Position numbers and translations under genes: made by a program
Shown: piece by piece, positions 1 through 7,767 of the stretch
How positions within the stretch are numbered: the first letter of the stretch is position 1
How the letters are laid out: every line of letters starts with the position of its first letter
Source: Coemansia sp. RSA 1804
Taxonomy: Eukaryota > Kickxellomycota > Kickxellomycetes > Kickxellales > Kickxellaceae
Reading direction: 5' to 3'
NCBI GenBank assembly: GCA_027578815.1
Contig: JANBTH010000392.1
Coordinates: forward strand, 1 to 18,350
Length of the DNA stretch: 18,350 nucleotides
The notes under the pieces: model-generated
What the model was told of the DNA's origin: nothing
Databases searched by the model: none
The model's input: the letters and a program-made list of their open reading frames with translations, nothing else

Positions 1-513
1 TGGGAATGAATGGAGGGGCTGGAGATCATCAAAACCATCCATCAAGCTGGCTAGATAGTCCTCCTGCTCATCAGCTGTCTCAACCTCCACTGCCTGCATG
101 CTCTCAATGGCACCCTCAATATCCACTGGTTGGCACTGATCACAGGTCTCCTTGCTTTCCACACATCCATCTTGGTGGTGTCCATCCAAGTACTGATCAA
201 GCATCTGCCGCCAACACTGTCCATCCATGTATCTCTGCATCTGCTGAAGCTCATGGTCTGGTGTGTCTTCCATCCACACTGGTGGTATGTCCCATCCCAT
301 GGGCTGGATGATGACTGCAACACTTGGCTGCCTGTCACAGCCTGCCTGTCCACTTTCCTGTGCATAATCAAGCAGTGTGTATGGTGTCCCCATGTGGATA
401 ATCAGCCTGATGTCAGGGATGTCCACTCCCATGCCCAGTGCACTTGTTGCTGCAATAACCTGGCTTCAACCATTGATAAACTGGTTCAGCACCCCAGGCT
501 TGTCAACTGTCTC
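1..513 (-). pseudogene. RecQ-like DNA helicase, decayed C-terminal fragment
   Basis: Reading the minus strand from 513 to 1 gives a superfamily 2 helicase C-terminal region, which continues past the window edge. Motif V is clear (ALGMGVDIPDIRLIIH). It is followed by the motif VI region, DYAQESGQAGCDRQP, where RecQ proteins normally have QESGRAGRDG, so both arginines are lost. Further on are a CWRQMLDQYLDG segment and a Cys pair (ETCDQC) like the zinc-binding subdomain of RecQ proteins. An in-frame TGA lies at 466-468, just before motif V. The upstream helicase motifs (Walker A and DEAH) are absent, because homology ends where the repeat at 514 begins. The stop, the lost arginines and a CWR where CRR is usual can each be explained by one CpG transition. 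RecQ-like helicases of this type are often multicopy and transposon-associated in fungi, which is family knowledge. That this copy is dead is inference, but well supported. Confidence 0.8.
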
Positions 514-789
514 TGTAAAGAACTAGTCTGAGGAGGAGGAGAAGGAACTTCAAATAAATATTGTTCTGTTTATAAAATAAGAATAAGACTAAAATAAACT
601 AAGGAAAAGAAAGAAAGGAATAACTTGCAATGTCTTCATCAGGGTATTTAACTACCCTGTTACTTGGCTAGTTGTAATCAGGGCTAAATTTTTTTATGCT
701 TTAATCTCTGCCAAGAATATGTGACTATGCAGATGTTCTCACAAACTTTAAACATAGCTAAAACATGTGCTGCAAATACAAGAATGACA
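514..789. repeat. Dispersed direct repeat, copy 1 (LTR-like, TGT...ACA ends)
   Basis: This stretch of about 276 bp matches 1519-1795 along its whole length, at roughly 85% identity by eye. Both copies begin TGTAAAGAACTAG and end in ATGACA, so the termini are TGT...ACA, as in many LTRs. It begins exactly where the RecQ-like homology stops, which suggests insertion into that gene. No 5-bp target duplication is visible: GTCTC precedes it and ATATT follows. No primer-binding site was recognised. It could be a solo LTR, part of a very short terminal-repeat element, or another non-autonomous element. Strand is unassigned. Confidence 0.6.
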
Positions 790-834
790 ATATTTTTCCT
801 TATTTTTTCTTAAATAAATATTTACATTTCAGCC

Positions 835-990
835 TTATGTGGTATTCACACCACATGCAGAAGGACAACGATCCCCATAATCATATAGCCTTGGTTTGTG
901 TTCTCCTTTTTCATTTAAATGGCATATTGTTTTTTCAAAATATGAACATTTTGTACACTTTACTCCACACCCTTTTTCACAAATAGGCAT
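835..990 (-). other. Small Cys-rich open frame between the two repeat copies, unrecognised
   Basis: This is a 51-codon ATG-to-TAA frame with seven cysteines in the order C-x3-C-x3-C-x2-C-x7-C-x18-C-x3-C (from MPICEKGCGVKC near the start to CPSACGVNTT at the end). The spacing looks like a metal-binding or disulfide-rich module. The frame stays open for only 12 codons upstream of the ATG before a TAA at 1027-1029. It lies in AT-rich, CpG-poor DNA between two copies of a direct repeat, so it may be an exon or remnant of a mobile-element gene. It may equally be chance. I do not recognise a family and assign no function. Confidence 0.2.
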
Positions 991-1518
991 ATTTATGGTA
1001 ATAGAAACTGTTGTTATAAAATTTTTTTAAAAGAAGTGGTAAGTTTAATTTCAAATTTCTGATGACAATGAAAATGGCAATGCACATCTCCTTTTATATG
1101 GTGTGCTTTTATTGAAAATCTGACAATTGCATAAAAAATTAATGTTTATTTCATTTTTTATCAAGTAAAATATGCTTCAAATTATATTTTTAAAAATAAC
1201 TAGCTGACATCACCATGAAGCAATCATATTGTCATTACATCATGTTACAGTTAAAATTAATTTATTCTATTCTTATATACAGTCAAACTTCTGTAAAAGC
1301 TCAATCTCTTAATGCATACTGTTAAAGGTCTATGTGTGTCTAAATCATTAATGGGGGTATATACAGACATATATATGTACACTAACATCAAAAATTGGCT
1401 GGTCCATTATTTTTTGTAACCTTTTTTGCAATAACTTTTTATTTTGCAACCTATTGAATTGAATTTTTTTATCTTACGTACATGTAAATGCTGTAAACAT
1501 AATTAAAAATACTAAAAG

Positions 1519-1795
1519 TGTAAAGAACTAGACTGAGTAGAAGGAGGAGGAACTTAGAATAAATATTGCTCTGTTTATAAATAAGAATAAAACTAAAAAT
1601 AAACTAGGGAAAAGAGAGAAAAGTAATAACTTGCGATGTCTCTGTCAGGGTATTTAACTGCCCTGTTACTAGGCCAGCTGTAATCAGGGCTAAATTCCCT
1701 TATGATTTAATCTTTGCTAAAATCATGTGACAATGCAGATGTTATCACAAGCTGTAAACACAGCTAAAACATGTGCCGCAGATACAAGCATGACA
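1519..1795. repeat. Dispersed direct repeat, copy 2 (LTR-like, TGT...ACA ends)
   Basis: This is the second copy of the repeat at 514-789, in the same orientation and about 1 kb away. It keeps CpG at two places (TTGCGATG near 1633 and GTGCCGCA near 1776) where copy 1 has CpA or TpG. Copy 1 has therefore decayed further at these sites, or is older. The 729 bp between the copies hold no recognisable gag, pol or transposase. As 5' and 3' LTRs of one element they would enclose far too little DNA for an autonomous retrotransposon. AAAAG precedes it and GCTTG follows, so no target duplication is evident. Confidence 0.6.
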
Positions 1796-3216
1796 GCTTG
1801 ATTGGATTCACTTTATATATATGCCTATCATGGAACCCTTGAAATTTAAAATTTTAGGAATTTGCCCTTTGTGATTTTTGCTTACTTCTGGATAATTTCT
1901 AATATCTAATGTCCACAAATATAAAACAGTTTTTAAATTAAATGTTGTTGCTACCATGTTTGACAGCTTTGTCAACAGGTCATGGTTGAATATTACATAT
2001 CACAACAGTGTACTAGTAATTGCATTAATTAATGCATGATAGTGCACAAGTCATATGAATTACAAGACTTTGCATGCCCTGCACATGATAATTTGTCACA
2101 TGGTACTATTTCTATTGCATTTCTGTGATGTAAAAGCATGACTGGCTAAAGATTTGATTAACTTCAAAAATTAGATTTGTTAACATCTGCTTCTTCCAAC
2201 ACAATGTAACACAACTCACTAATTATTTTAGTAAGTACCTGCTAAACAATGTTTTAATATCTTGCATTTGTACATTCTGATAGCCACTTTATTTTTAACA
2301 TAAAAACCACAACTGTTGAACAAGAATATCTAGTCTGACATTAAAATATACTAACTTTTTTTTTTAATTTTTTTTTACAGATATTGCACTTATTTTTACT
2401 TTTCCAAAGGTGCCCTTTTATATTTGCTTTATTTATTATTTCCGCAATAAATTTATCACGTATTTTTATTTCTATACACATGCTAGTTAAAATATTTTGT
2501 AAGACAGTTTCTTCTCTTTCTATAGCTTCTTTATTATCTTTAATAGTAGTATAGACATTTCATTTATCCTGTTTATATTTTTGGAATGGGTTATTAAAAT
2601 AAACAATTAATAATCTTTCCTTACTCATATCAACCTGGTTATTTAAAAAAAATGTGTAGCTAAGCTGTGATACTTTTTGTAAAAGTGTGTGTAAACAGTT
2701 TGAATTTTAGAATTATTCACATAGCATCTGCAGCATTCATTTTTTTGAGCTTTACATGCAAAAATTGGTCATGCTATATCTGATAATGTGCCAGCTCAGA
2801 TATCACATGAACTTTATCTGCAATATGATGAAACATGTGGACAATCCAGCTTGTCTGAATATTTTATTATTTCTTGCTGTAATTGCAATTTCAATTTAAT
2901 TGTTTGATATCAATTTATTATTATTACCTACAAGCCTGCTACGATTGAGCAATAAAATGATTATTTTTAAATTGATATGATCAAGTCATAAATTACGATT
3001 TTTAAGAGTGTAGACAAGAATTTCTGATTTCTTCTTTAATCGTTAATATTCTTATTAATAGTGGTTTAGAATGTTCTATACTTAAAGCAGTGTGTAATTT
3101 TGCAACTGCTGGTTTTTTGCTAACTATTACACGTTATAGATTGGATCCTTTCATCCTAACATACAACTATCAACATGCAATCAGCATTTGTGCATTGTGT
3201 AGCTCTTATTTTTCTC
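1796..3216. other. AT-rich, CpG-poor DNA with no recognisable gene
   Basis: No frame with protein-like composition was found on either strand in these 1.4 kb. Base composition is strongly AT-rich and CpG is rare. Two minor structures are visible. One is a plus-strand intron-like set of signals: GTAAGT at 2231, TACTAAC at 2349-2355, a T-run, and ACAG ending at 2380. The other is a short imperfect inverted repeat (TGATATCAATTTA near 2905 and TAAATTGATATGA near 2967). The last 100-200 bp probably include the 3' untranslated region of the S49 peptidase gene. Confidence 0.5.
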
Positions 3217-5076
3217 TTACTTGAAGAAAATGTCGTCTAGCTTTAGATCTATATCACTCTGAGAGGTGCTTTGAAGCAAAATATTTTTAGCTTCTTCATG
3301 CATAGCCTGCCACATGAAATTCTTGGCCAAGTGTTTAAAACCAAGGTTTGTTTCCGGAACACAGAACTTGACATTGATGTTCTCAGTAATGTCAGCCTTG
3401 TATCCGTCGTCGGTGCCCTTGTGTCCAAGCTGTGCAGCAGCTTCAACAGCGCGCGTAAGACTGCCCAGCTCATCAACAAGCCCATTATCTTTTGCTTGAA
3501 TTCCAGTAAACACCTGGCCACGAGCAACTGTTTCGGCTTGCTCCGGAGTGAATCCGCGACCCTTGGCGACACGAGCAACAAAATAATCGTAGATTTTATC
3601 GACTCTTGCCCTAAAGCGCTCCAGCTCAGCGCCAGTTGGCTCCTCAGTAAACGAATTCGAGCGGTTGTCCACCACCCGCAGCTCCTCCACATTGACGCCT
3701 AAGTAATCAAGCAACTTTTTGGTTAACACGGGCTTCATGGCGACCACACCAATGCTGCCAGTGATTGAGCCGGGATTGGCAAAGATCTTGCGGCATGTGA
3801 TGGAAGCAAGCACTGCGCCCGACGCGGCAGCAGAGCCATAGCTAGCAACAACGGGTTTCCCTAGTTCGTTCTGGATGTGGTCAATTGCATGAGCGATGGT
3901 GTCGCTTGCAATAGCGTCGCCGCCGCCAGAGTCAATGCGGAAAACAAGAGCCGAGACAGAGGGTTCCTTGGCGGCCTTTATCAGCGCACTAGCCAGAGAG
4001 CTGGCGCTGTGCATTCCGTTGCGTCGGATAGTGCCAGACATGTAGACAATGCAAACGGTGTCTTTTTTCTTTGCATCGGACTGACGGGACATTTCTTTCT
4101 CGCGAACGAGGCGGTATGCAGTGATTCCGATGCGGCTTTTTGGCCCAGTAATCGACTTGGAGTCAAGGAGGTAGCCAGAGCGAGACAAAAGGCCTCTGTC
4201 AATGGCCTCGGGTACAGAAAGCGGGCCCTCGGCCATTGCGGAGCGCACAATTTCAGCAGTAAGAGGCGCCTTTGCGTCATGGAGCTTGCAGGCAGCAATG
4301 TCGTCAACAAGCATGTCGTTGATTGCGTTGATGATGGCGACCATGTTCTCCCGCTGCTTGACAGGCAGCTTGGTTTCGGTAAATGTTGAAGCAAAGCCCT
4401 TGTACTCCTTGCGGCTCTCGACCACAGGCTTGACGCCTATCTTGTCAGCAAGGCGGCGGAAAAACAGCTGCGTTGAAGATACTCCGGTCAGCGGCAGATA
4501 TCCGCTGGGCTGGGCAATAATGTCGCTGCATCCCGATGCCAGCAGATACGTAGTCTGGTCGTCAAACGAGTCAACAACAAAGTAGACACGGCCGGCAGTT
4601 GGCCCAAGCTGTTTCTTCTTTTGCTCGGTAAAGGCAAGCAAGGCGGCTCGCAGCTCCTGCGCCTGAGTCAGCGATATTCCAGCAGAGCCGGGACTGCCCT
4701 GGCTGTCCTTTGAGCCATTCGTCAGGTTGATGCATATCTCGTGGATGCGCGGGTCCTTTGCAGCCAGCTCCAGCGATAGTAGAGCGTCAAATACGGTTAC
4801 TTCGTCAGAGTCGATAAGCGCCTTCCTCAACATTGAGCCAAGAAATCCCAGCGACCCGACCTTTATGTTTTTAGACGACTCGACAAGCAGACCGTCAACA
4901 ATCTTCCACGTGAGAACACTCTCTGGGGCCACAACCATCTTGGCATCGTTTTCTCGCTGGATCTTTATGTAGCGGTATCCAGCGTAGCTAGCACCGGCTG
5001 CTACAAGCGTGGTCTTTTTGTACTTCCACAGGAAGGCTGCTGAGCGACGAAGCATTATTATAGGTAATAGTGGCAA
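3217..5076 (-). CDS. S49-family signal peptide peptidase SppA / protease IV-like, membrane-anchored
   Basis: The 619-residue frame has no intron and is about the length of the E. coli 67K-type SppA, with the same tandem arrangement. An N-terminal domain (about 95-260) carries the general-base lysine K226 in EYKGFAS. A C-terminal domain (about 340-545) carries the nucleophile S419 in GSAAASGAVLAS, followed by ANPGSITGSIGVVAMKP and the typical RGQVFTGIQAKDNGLVDELG segment. In bacteria the enzyme cleaves leftover signal peptides in the membrane with a Ser-Lys dyad. The glycine loop reads RIDSGGGDAIAS instead of the usual RIDSPGGSVTAS. The N-terminus has a basic start, a short hydrophobic stretch (about 22-34) and more basic residues, which suggests a mitochondrial presequence or membrane anchor. 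A second ATG at codon 8 (5055) gives MLRRSAAFLWKYKK and may be the real start. S49 peptidases are not typical of well-studied Dikarya, so origin from bacteria or an organelle ancestor is possible. Confidence 0.9.
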   Translation of the reverse strand: MPLLPIIMLRRSAAFLWKYKKTTLVAAGASYAGYRYIKIQRENDAKMVVAPESVLTWKIVDGLLVESSKNIKVGSLGFLGSMLRKALIDSDEVTVFDALLSLELAAKDPRIHEICINLTNGSKDSQGSPGSAGISLTQAQELRAALLAFTEQKKKQLGPTAGRVYFVVDSFDDQTTYLLASGCSDIIAQPSGYLPLTGVSSTQLFFRRLADKIGVKPVVESRKEYKGFASTFTETKLPVKQRENMVAIINAINDMLVDDIAACKLHDAKAPLTAEIVRSAMAEGPLSVPEAIDRGLLSRSGYLLDSKSITGPKSRIGITAYRLVREKEMSRQSDAKKKDTVCIVYMSGTIRRNGMHSASSLASALIKAAKEPSVSALVFRIDSGGGDAIASDTIAHAIDHIQNELGKPVVASYGSAAASGAVLASITCRKIFANPGSITGSIGVVAMKPVLTKKLLDYLGVNVEELRVVDNRSNSFTEEPTGAELERFRARVDKIYDYFVARVAKGRGFTPEQAETVARGQVFTGIQAKDNGLVDELGSLTRAVEAAAQLGHKGTDDGYKADITENINVKFCVPETNLGFKHLAKNFMWQAMHEEAKNILLQSTSQSDIDLKLDDIFFK

Positions 5077-5218
5077 AGAAAAGACAATAAAGATTGTAAA
5101 GAGAAAAATAAATAAATAAAAGAAAAGGAAAGAAAGAAAAGGAACAAGAGATTGAGTTTTATTATTATTGTTTTTGTGGGTTTTGCGTTGGGGTTAGGGC
5201 GATTGCGGCTTGGCGAAA

Positions 5219-5226
5219 TTTATATA
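5219..5226 (-). promoter_or_regulatory. Probable TATA box of the S49 peptidase gene
   Basis: The minus strand reads TATATAAA here, about 145 bp upstream of the first ATG and 165 bp upstream of the second. The gap between this gene and the pseudoprotease stop (5077-5417) holds no other convincing gene. A purine-rich stretch just upstream of the ATG (5085-5150) would be a pyrimidine-rich leader in the mRNA. Position and sequence are the only evidence. Confidence 0.4.
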
Positions 5227-5417
5227 GATTGTATCGCAAGTATCAATTGTGAAGAAAGGAAAGGAACCGAGGCAAGCTTTGTTGTCAAGGAGGATATTCT
5301 CGGATATTTGCGCAATGGCAACAAAGAACATCGGTGTCTAATGCTTTTGATGTCATGTTTTTTGTATTCGCCAATGAAAAGAGAATAAAGCTGGTTTGGA
5401 AGCTGCAGGGGCAACAT

Positions 5418-6632
5418 CTAGAAAAGCAGTGAAGAGGCTGCAAGAACTATAGCTGAAACCGAGACAGTAAGCGCTGAAGCAAACAGGCCGGCGGCACCAG
5501 AGTCGGTGGAGGATTCGACGCTTGTCAGATCTTCATCATCGAGATCGCCGCTGCTGCTGCTGCTGCTGCTGCTCTCGTCATCACCCAAAGAGCTCTCGCC
5601 AGACTCTGAGGCGCTGCCATCGTTCCCGCTCTCAGCCTGGCCACCGGCCTCGACGTTGTGGTAGTCAAACGAGTCGGTTGAGACAAAGGCAGCCTTATCC
5701 AGCGGAGTCACTTCGGTCAGCCAGCTGACGTAGTTGGCAAACGTCGTGAAAAAGTCAACCTTCCCGGAAGAGCCTGCGCACTGGTACGCTGGCACCTCGC
5801 CTTCGTCCGCAACAATGTTGAGAAGCCCAGCCACCGCAACGCTGCCGCCAGTGGAAGAGGTCTTAACAAGAAGCCCATCGCCAGTGCACACGTTGGCCTT
5901 GGCGCTATCCGTCGGCTGCAGACACAGAGAGTTCGTCAGATTATCGTACGGCGCCCAGATCTCGGTACACGCATCCTTGTCTGCAACTGTCAGCGGCAAT
6001 TGGCGCAGCGTCTGCGCATAGGCCGTGGCATTTGTTGCCGATGTCACGCCCCAGCCAACGGCTGCGTACGTTGCGCCAGTGGTGGCCGACGGCTTGACTA
6101 TCAGCTTCGCACCAGCATTAGTCTGCGTTGTCAGCGGCTGCGCCAGAACAAGCACCGCAATGTTGTCGGTAAACGCAATTGAGTTGTATCCGGGGTGCAG
6201 CGTAACCGACTGCGGTGCCACGTATCCGCTGCTAAGTGCCTTTGTCATATCGACCGACTTTCCGCCCTTTGCCACCAGCGCAAGCCCTGCTGCTGGGTTG
6301 CTGCTTCCCTGCCCAACCACGACCTGGCTTGTCTCAAGCGCCTTGCTGCCCAGCGAATTCGCCACGCACGATGCTGCCACCAACACCACGTTTGGCGCTA
6401 TCAGCGCTCCTGTGCATGCGTATGCGCTTTTGCCGTCAGTTGTCGCCAGGATGTTGGCCACAAACGAGTATTCTGCTGCTGATGAGCTGCCCACTGCGCT
6501 GCCGCCAACAATGCGCCGCCCCAGCCCAGACGACGCCTCAGCAACGCCGAAAACGCTACCACCAGTGGTAGCTGCAGCAATAAGTGCGATCGAAAGACTA
6601 GTAGAGGAGACCAGCTTCATGGTTCGTAACAA
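5418..6632 (-). CDS. Trypsin-fold (S1) pseudoprotease, secreted and probably GPI-anchored
   Basis: The 404-residue protein starts with a signal peptide (about 1-33; an ATG at codon 5 is an alternative). GRR-IVGG at 38-44 matches the trypsin zymogen cleavage site. The S1 core follows, but the catalytic triad is broken. The usual AAHC is AASC, putting Ser at position 88 in place of His57. The Asp is kept (D156 in TDNIAVLVL). The GDSGGP motif is replaced by CTGDGLLV, putting Gly253 at the Ser195 site. Fold markers remain, such as GWG at 193-195 and paired cysteines. Residues about 320-375 are an acidic, Ser-rich stalk with an eight-serine run. The end (about 374-404) has small residues and then a hydrophobic tail with no basic residue after it, as in GPI signals. 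A surface role without proteolysis, such as binding or inhibition, is inference. It is divergent from an intact S1 protease gene at 7768. Confidence 0.85.
   Translation of the reverse strand: MLRTMKLVSSTSLSIALIAAATTGGSVFGVAEASSGLGRRIVGGSAVGSSSAAEYSFVANILATTDGKSAYACTGALIAPNVVLVAASCVANSLGSKALETSQVVVGQGSSNPAAGLALVAKGGKSVDMTKALSSGYVAPQSVTLHPGYNSIAFTDNIAVLVLAQPLTTQTNAGAKLIVKPSATTGATYAAVGWGVTSATNATAYAQTLRQLPLTVADKDACTEIWAPYDNLTNSLCLQPTDSAKANVCTGDGLLVKTSSTGGSVAVAGLLNIVADEGEVPAYQCAGSSGKVDFFTTFANYVSWLTEVTPLDKAAFVSTDSFDYHNVEAGGQAESGNDGSASESGESSLGDDESSSSSSSSGDLDDEDLTSVESSTDSGAAGLFASALTVSVSAIVLAASSLLF
5551..5573. repeat. CTG/CAG trinucleotide repeat encoding polyserine
   Basis: A run of about seven CTG units on the plus strand encodes the serine run (AGC codons, residues about 354-361) in the stalk of the pseudoprotease. 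It is in frame, and its length is likely to vary between strains. Confidence 0.8.
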
Positions 6633-7767
6633 AATAAAAAGGATATAAAAATGTATTTAAAGAGAAAAGGGGTGTGTATAGGTGTGACTGTATGTTGGGA
6701 GAGGACAAAGAGGAAAGTAAAGCAAAGAAAAGAAAAGAGAAGAAAAATACGGATGGAATGGAATGGGCAAAAAGAGCTGCTTTCAAGCGAAAACATTCCG
6801 AAATTTTCTGTACATTTTCGGCAACAAACAATCGTAAATTGAGCCGCAGGATGGAGACCGCCTCTATTGCTTTTTATTTATTTTGTTGTAGACTGAATCA
6901 ATCGTTTCTGAAAACAATACCCGCTGGTTTGGATATGCCCATTTTTATACTGCACAACCAATCACCTGCGTGCTGTGCGGCTCTAAACAAGCAATCCCCA
7001 TCATCTCGCTTTATCGCACAACCTGCACAAACAAGCACGTGAACGAACTGACTGCATGGCCAAATAAAAGAGATGAAAACAAATAAAAGCTGGCGGCGAT
7101 CGCCGATCAAGCCAACTCTTTAATTAAGGATAACCGTAGCTAATTAATCACCCTCAAAATTAGCACGAGTCGTGTCTTGAGCACCACCACTTCTTTTACA
7201 TATATTCACAGCAACAATCGCCAATATATTGTTCTTTGGAACATGGCAATCCACTTGTTGACATGGCGTTGACTGGTGAAAAGGACATGTTTAAAGACTC
7301 AATCTCAATGGAAAAATTAGAAAAAAAAACGTGGTGCATTGACAGGACTGTTCAGTAACATTCAACCATGTGTCTCTTCTCAATGCCAGGGAGATAGAGG
7401 GTGTAGATTATGCCAGTCACAACAGTATAGTATAGTTGCGGTTTTTTGCTGTGACAAGTGGGTGAGTAATTCATTGACAACTGGTGACTGAAAATAAAAG
7501 AGTAGATACCTCTTTAGTAAAAAGACACATGTGTTTTTATTTACACAATATACCCAGTGTTCAATGCAATGCTGTATAACGCCCCTCCGCTCTATCTTTA
7601 TTTTTGTTGTTGCATTGCCCGTCTTTATCCATTCCAAGATAAACTGTAGAATGAATATAAATATAGACGGAAAAGTACCATGACTAGCAATAGCATTATA
7701 ATTACAAGAGAATAGCATTATCGCTGAATAGTAATATTTTCCACAGCTTATTCATTATCGTACGAAC
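6633..7767. promoter_or_regulatory. Divergent intergenic promoter region between the two S1-fold genes
   Basis: These 1.1 kb separate the start codons of the pseudoprotease (minus) and the active protease (plus). On the minus strand, TATAAAAAT at 6941-6949 could be a TATA box about 310 bp upstream of the pseudoprotease ATG, with a CCAAT/ATTGG element beside it at 6958-6962. Short perfect palindromes occur at about 7093-7102 (GGCGATCGCC) and 7163-7173 (CACGAGTCGTG). A 112-codon minus-strand frame at 7380-7718 has no recognisable domain and I do not call it. The region may allow joint regulation of the pair, but only the geometry supports that. Confidence 0.4.
7656..7663 (+). promoter_or_regulatory. 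Probable TATA box of the trypsin-like protease gene
   Basis: TATAAATA lies about 105 bp upstream of the ATG at 7768, a usual distance for a fungal TATA box with a short leader. Confidence 0.45.

Noticed and set aside
130..531. 133-codon plus-strand frame over the helicase remnant
   Set aside because: It is antisense to a recognisable RecQ-like sequence, and its apparent cysteines come from the opposite strand of helicase codons.
514..1795. Complete LTR retrotransposon
   Set aside because: The internal 729 bp have no gag/pol, no primer-binding site next to either repeat was recognised, and no target duplication is visible. Only the direct repeat is supported.
7380..7718. 112-codon minus-strand frame in the divergent promoter region
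   Set aside because: No domain or signal peptide, and it overlaps the probable TATA box of the trypsin gene on the other strand.
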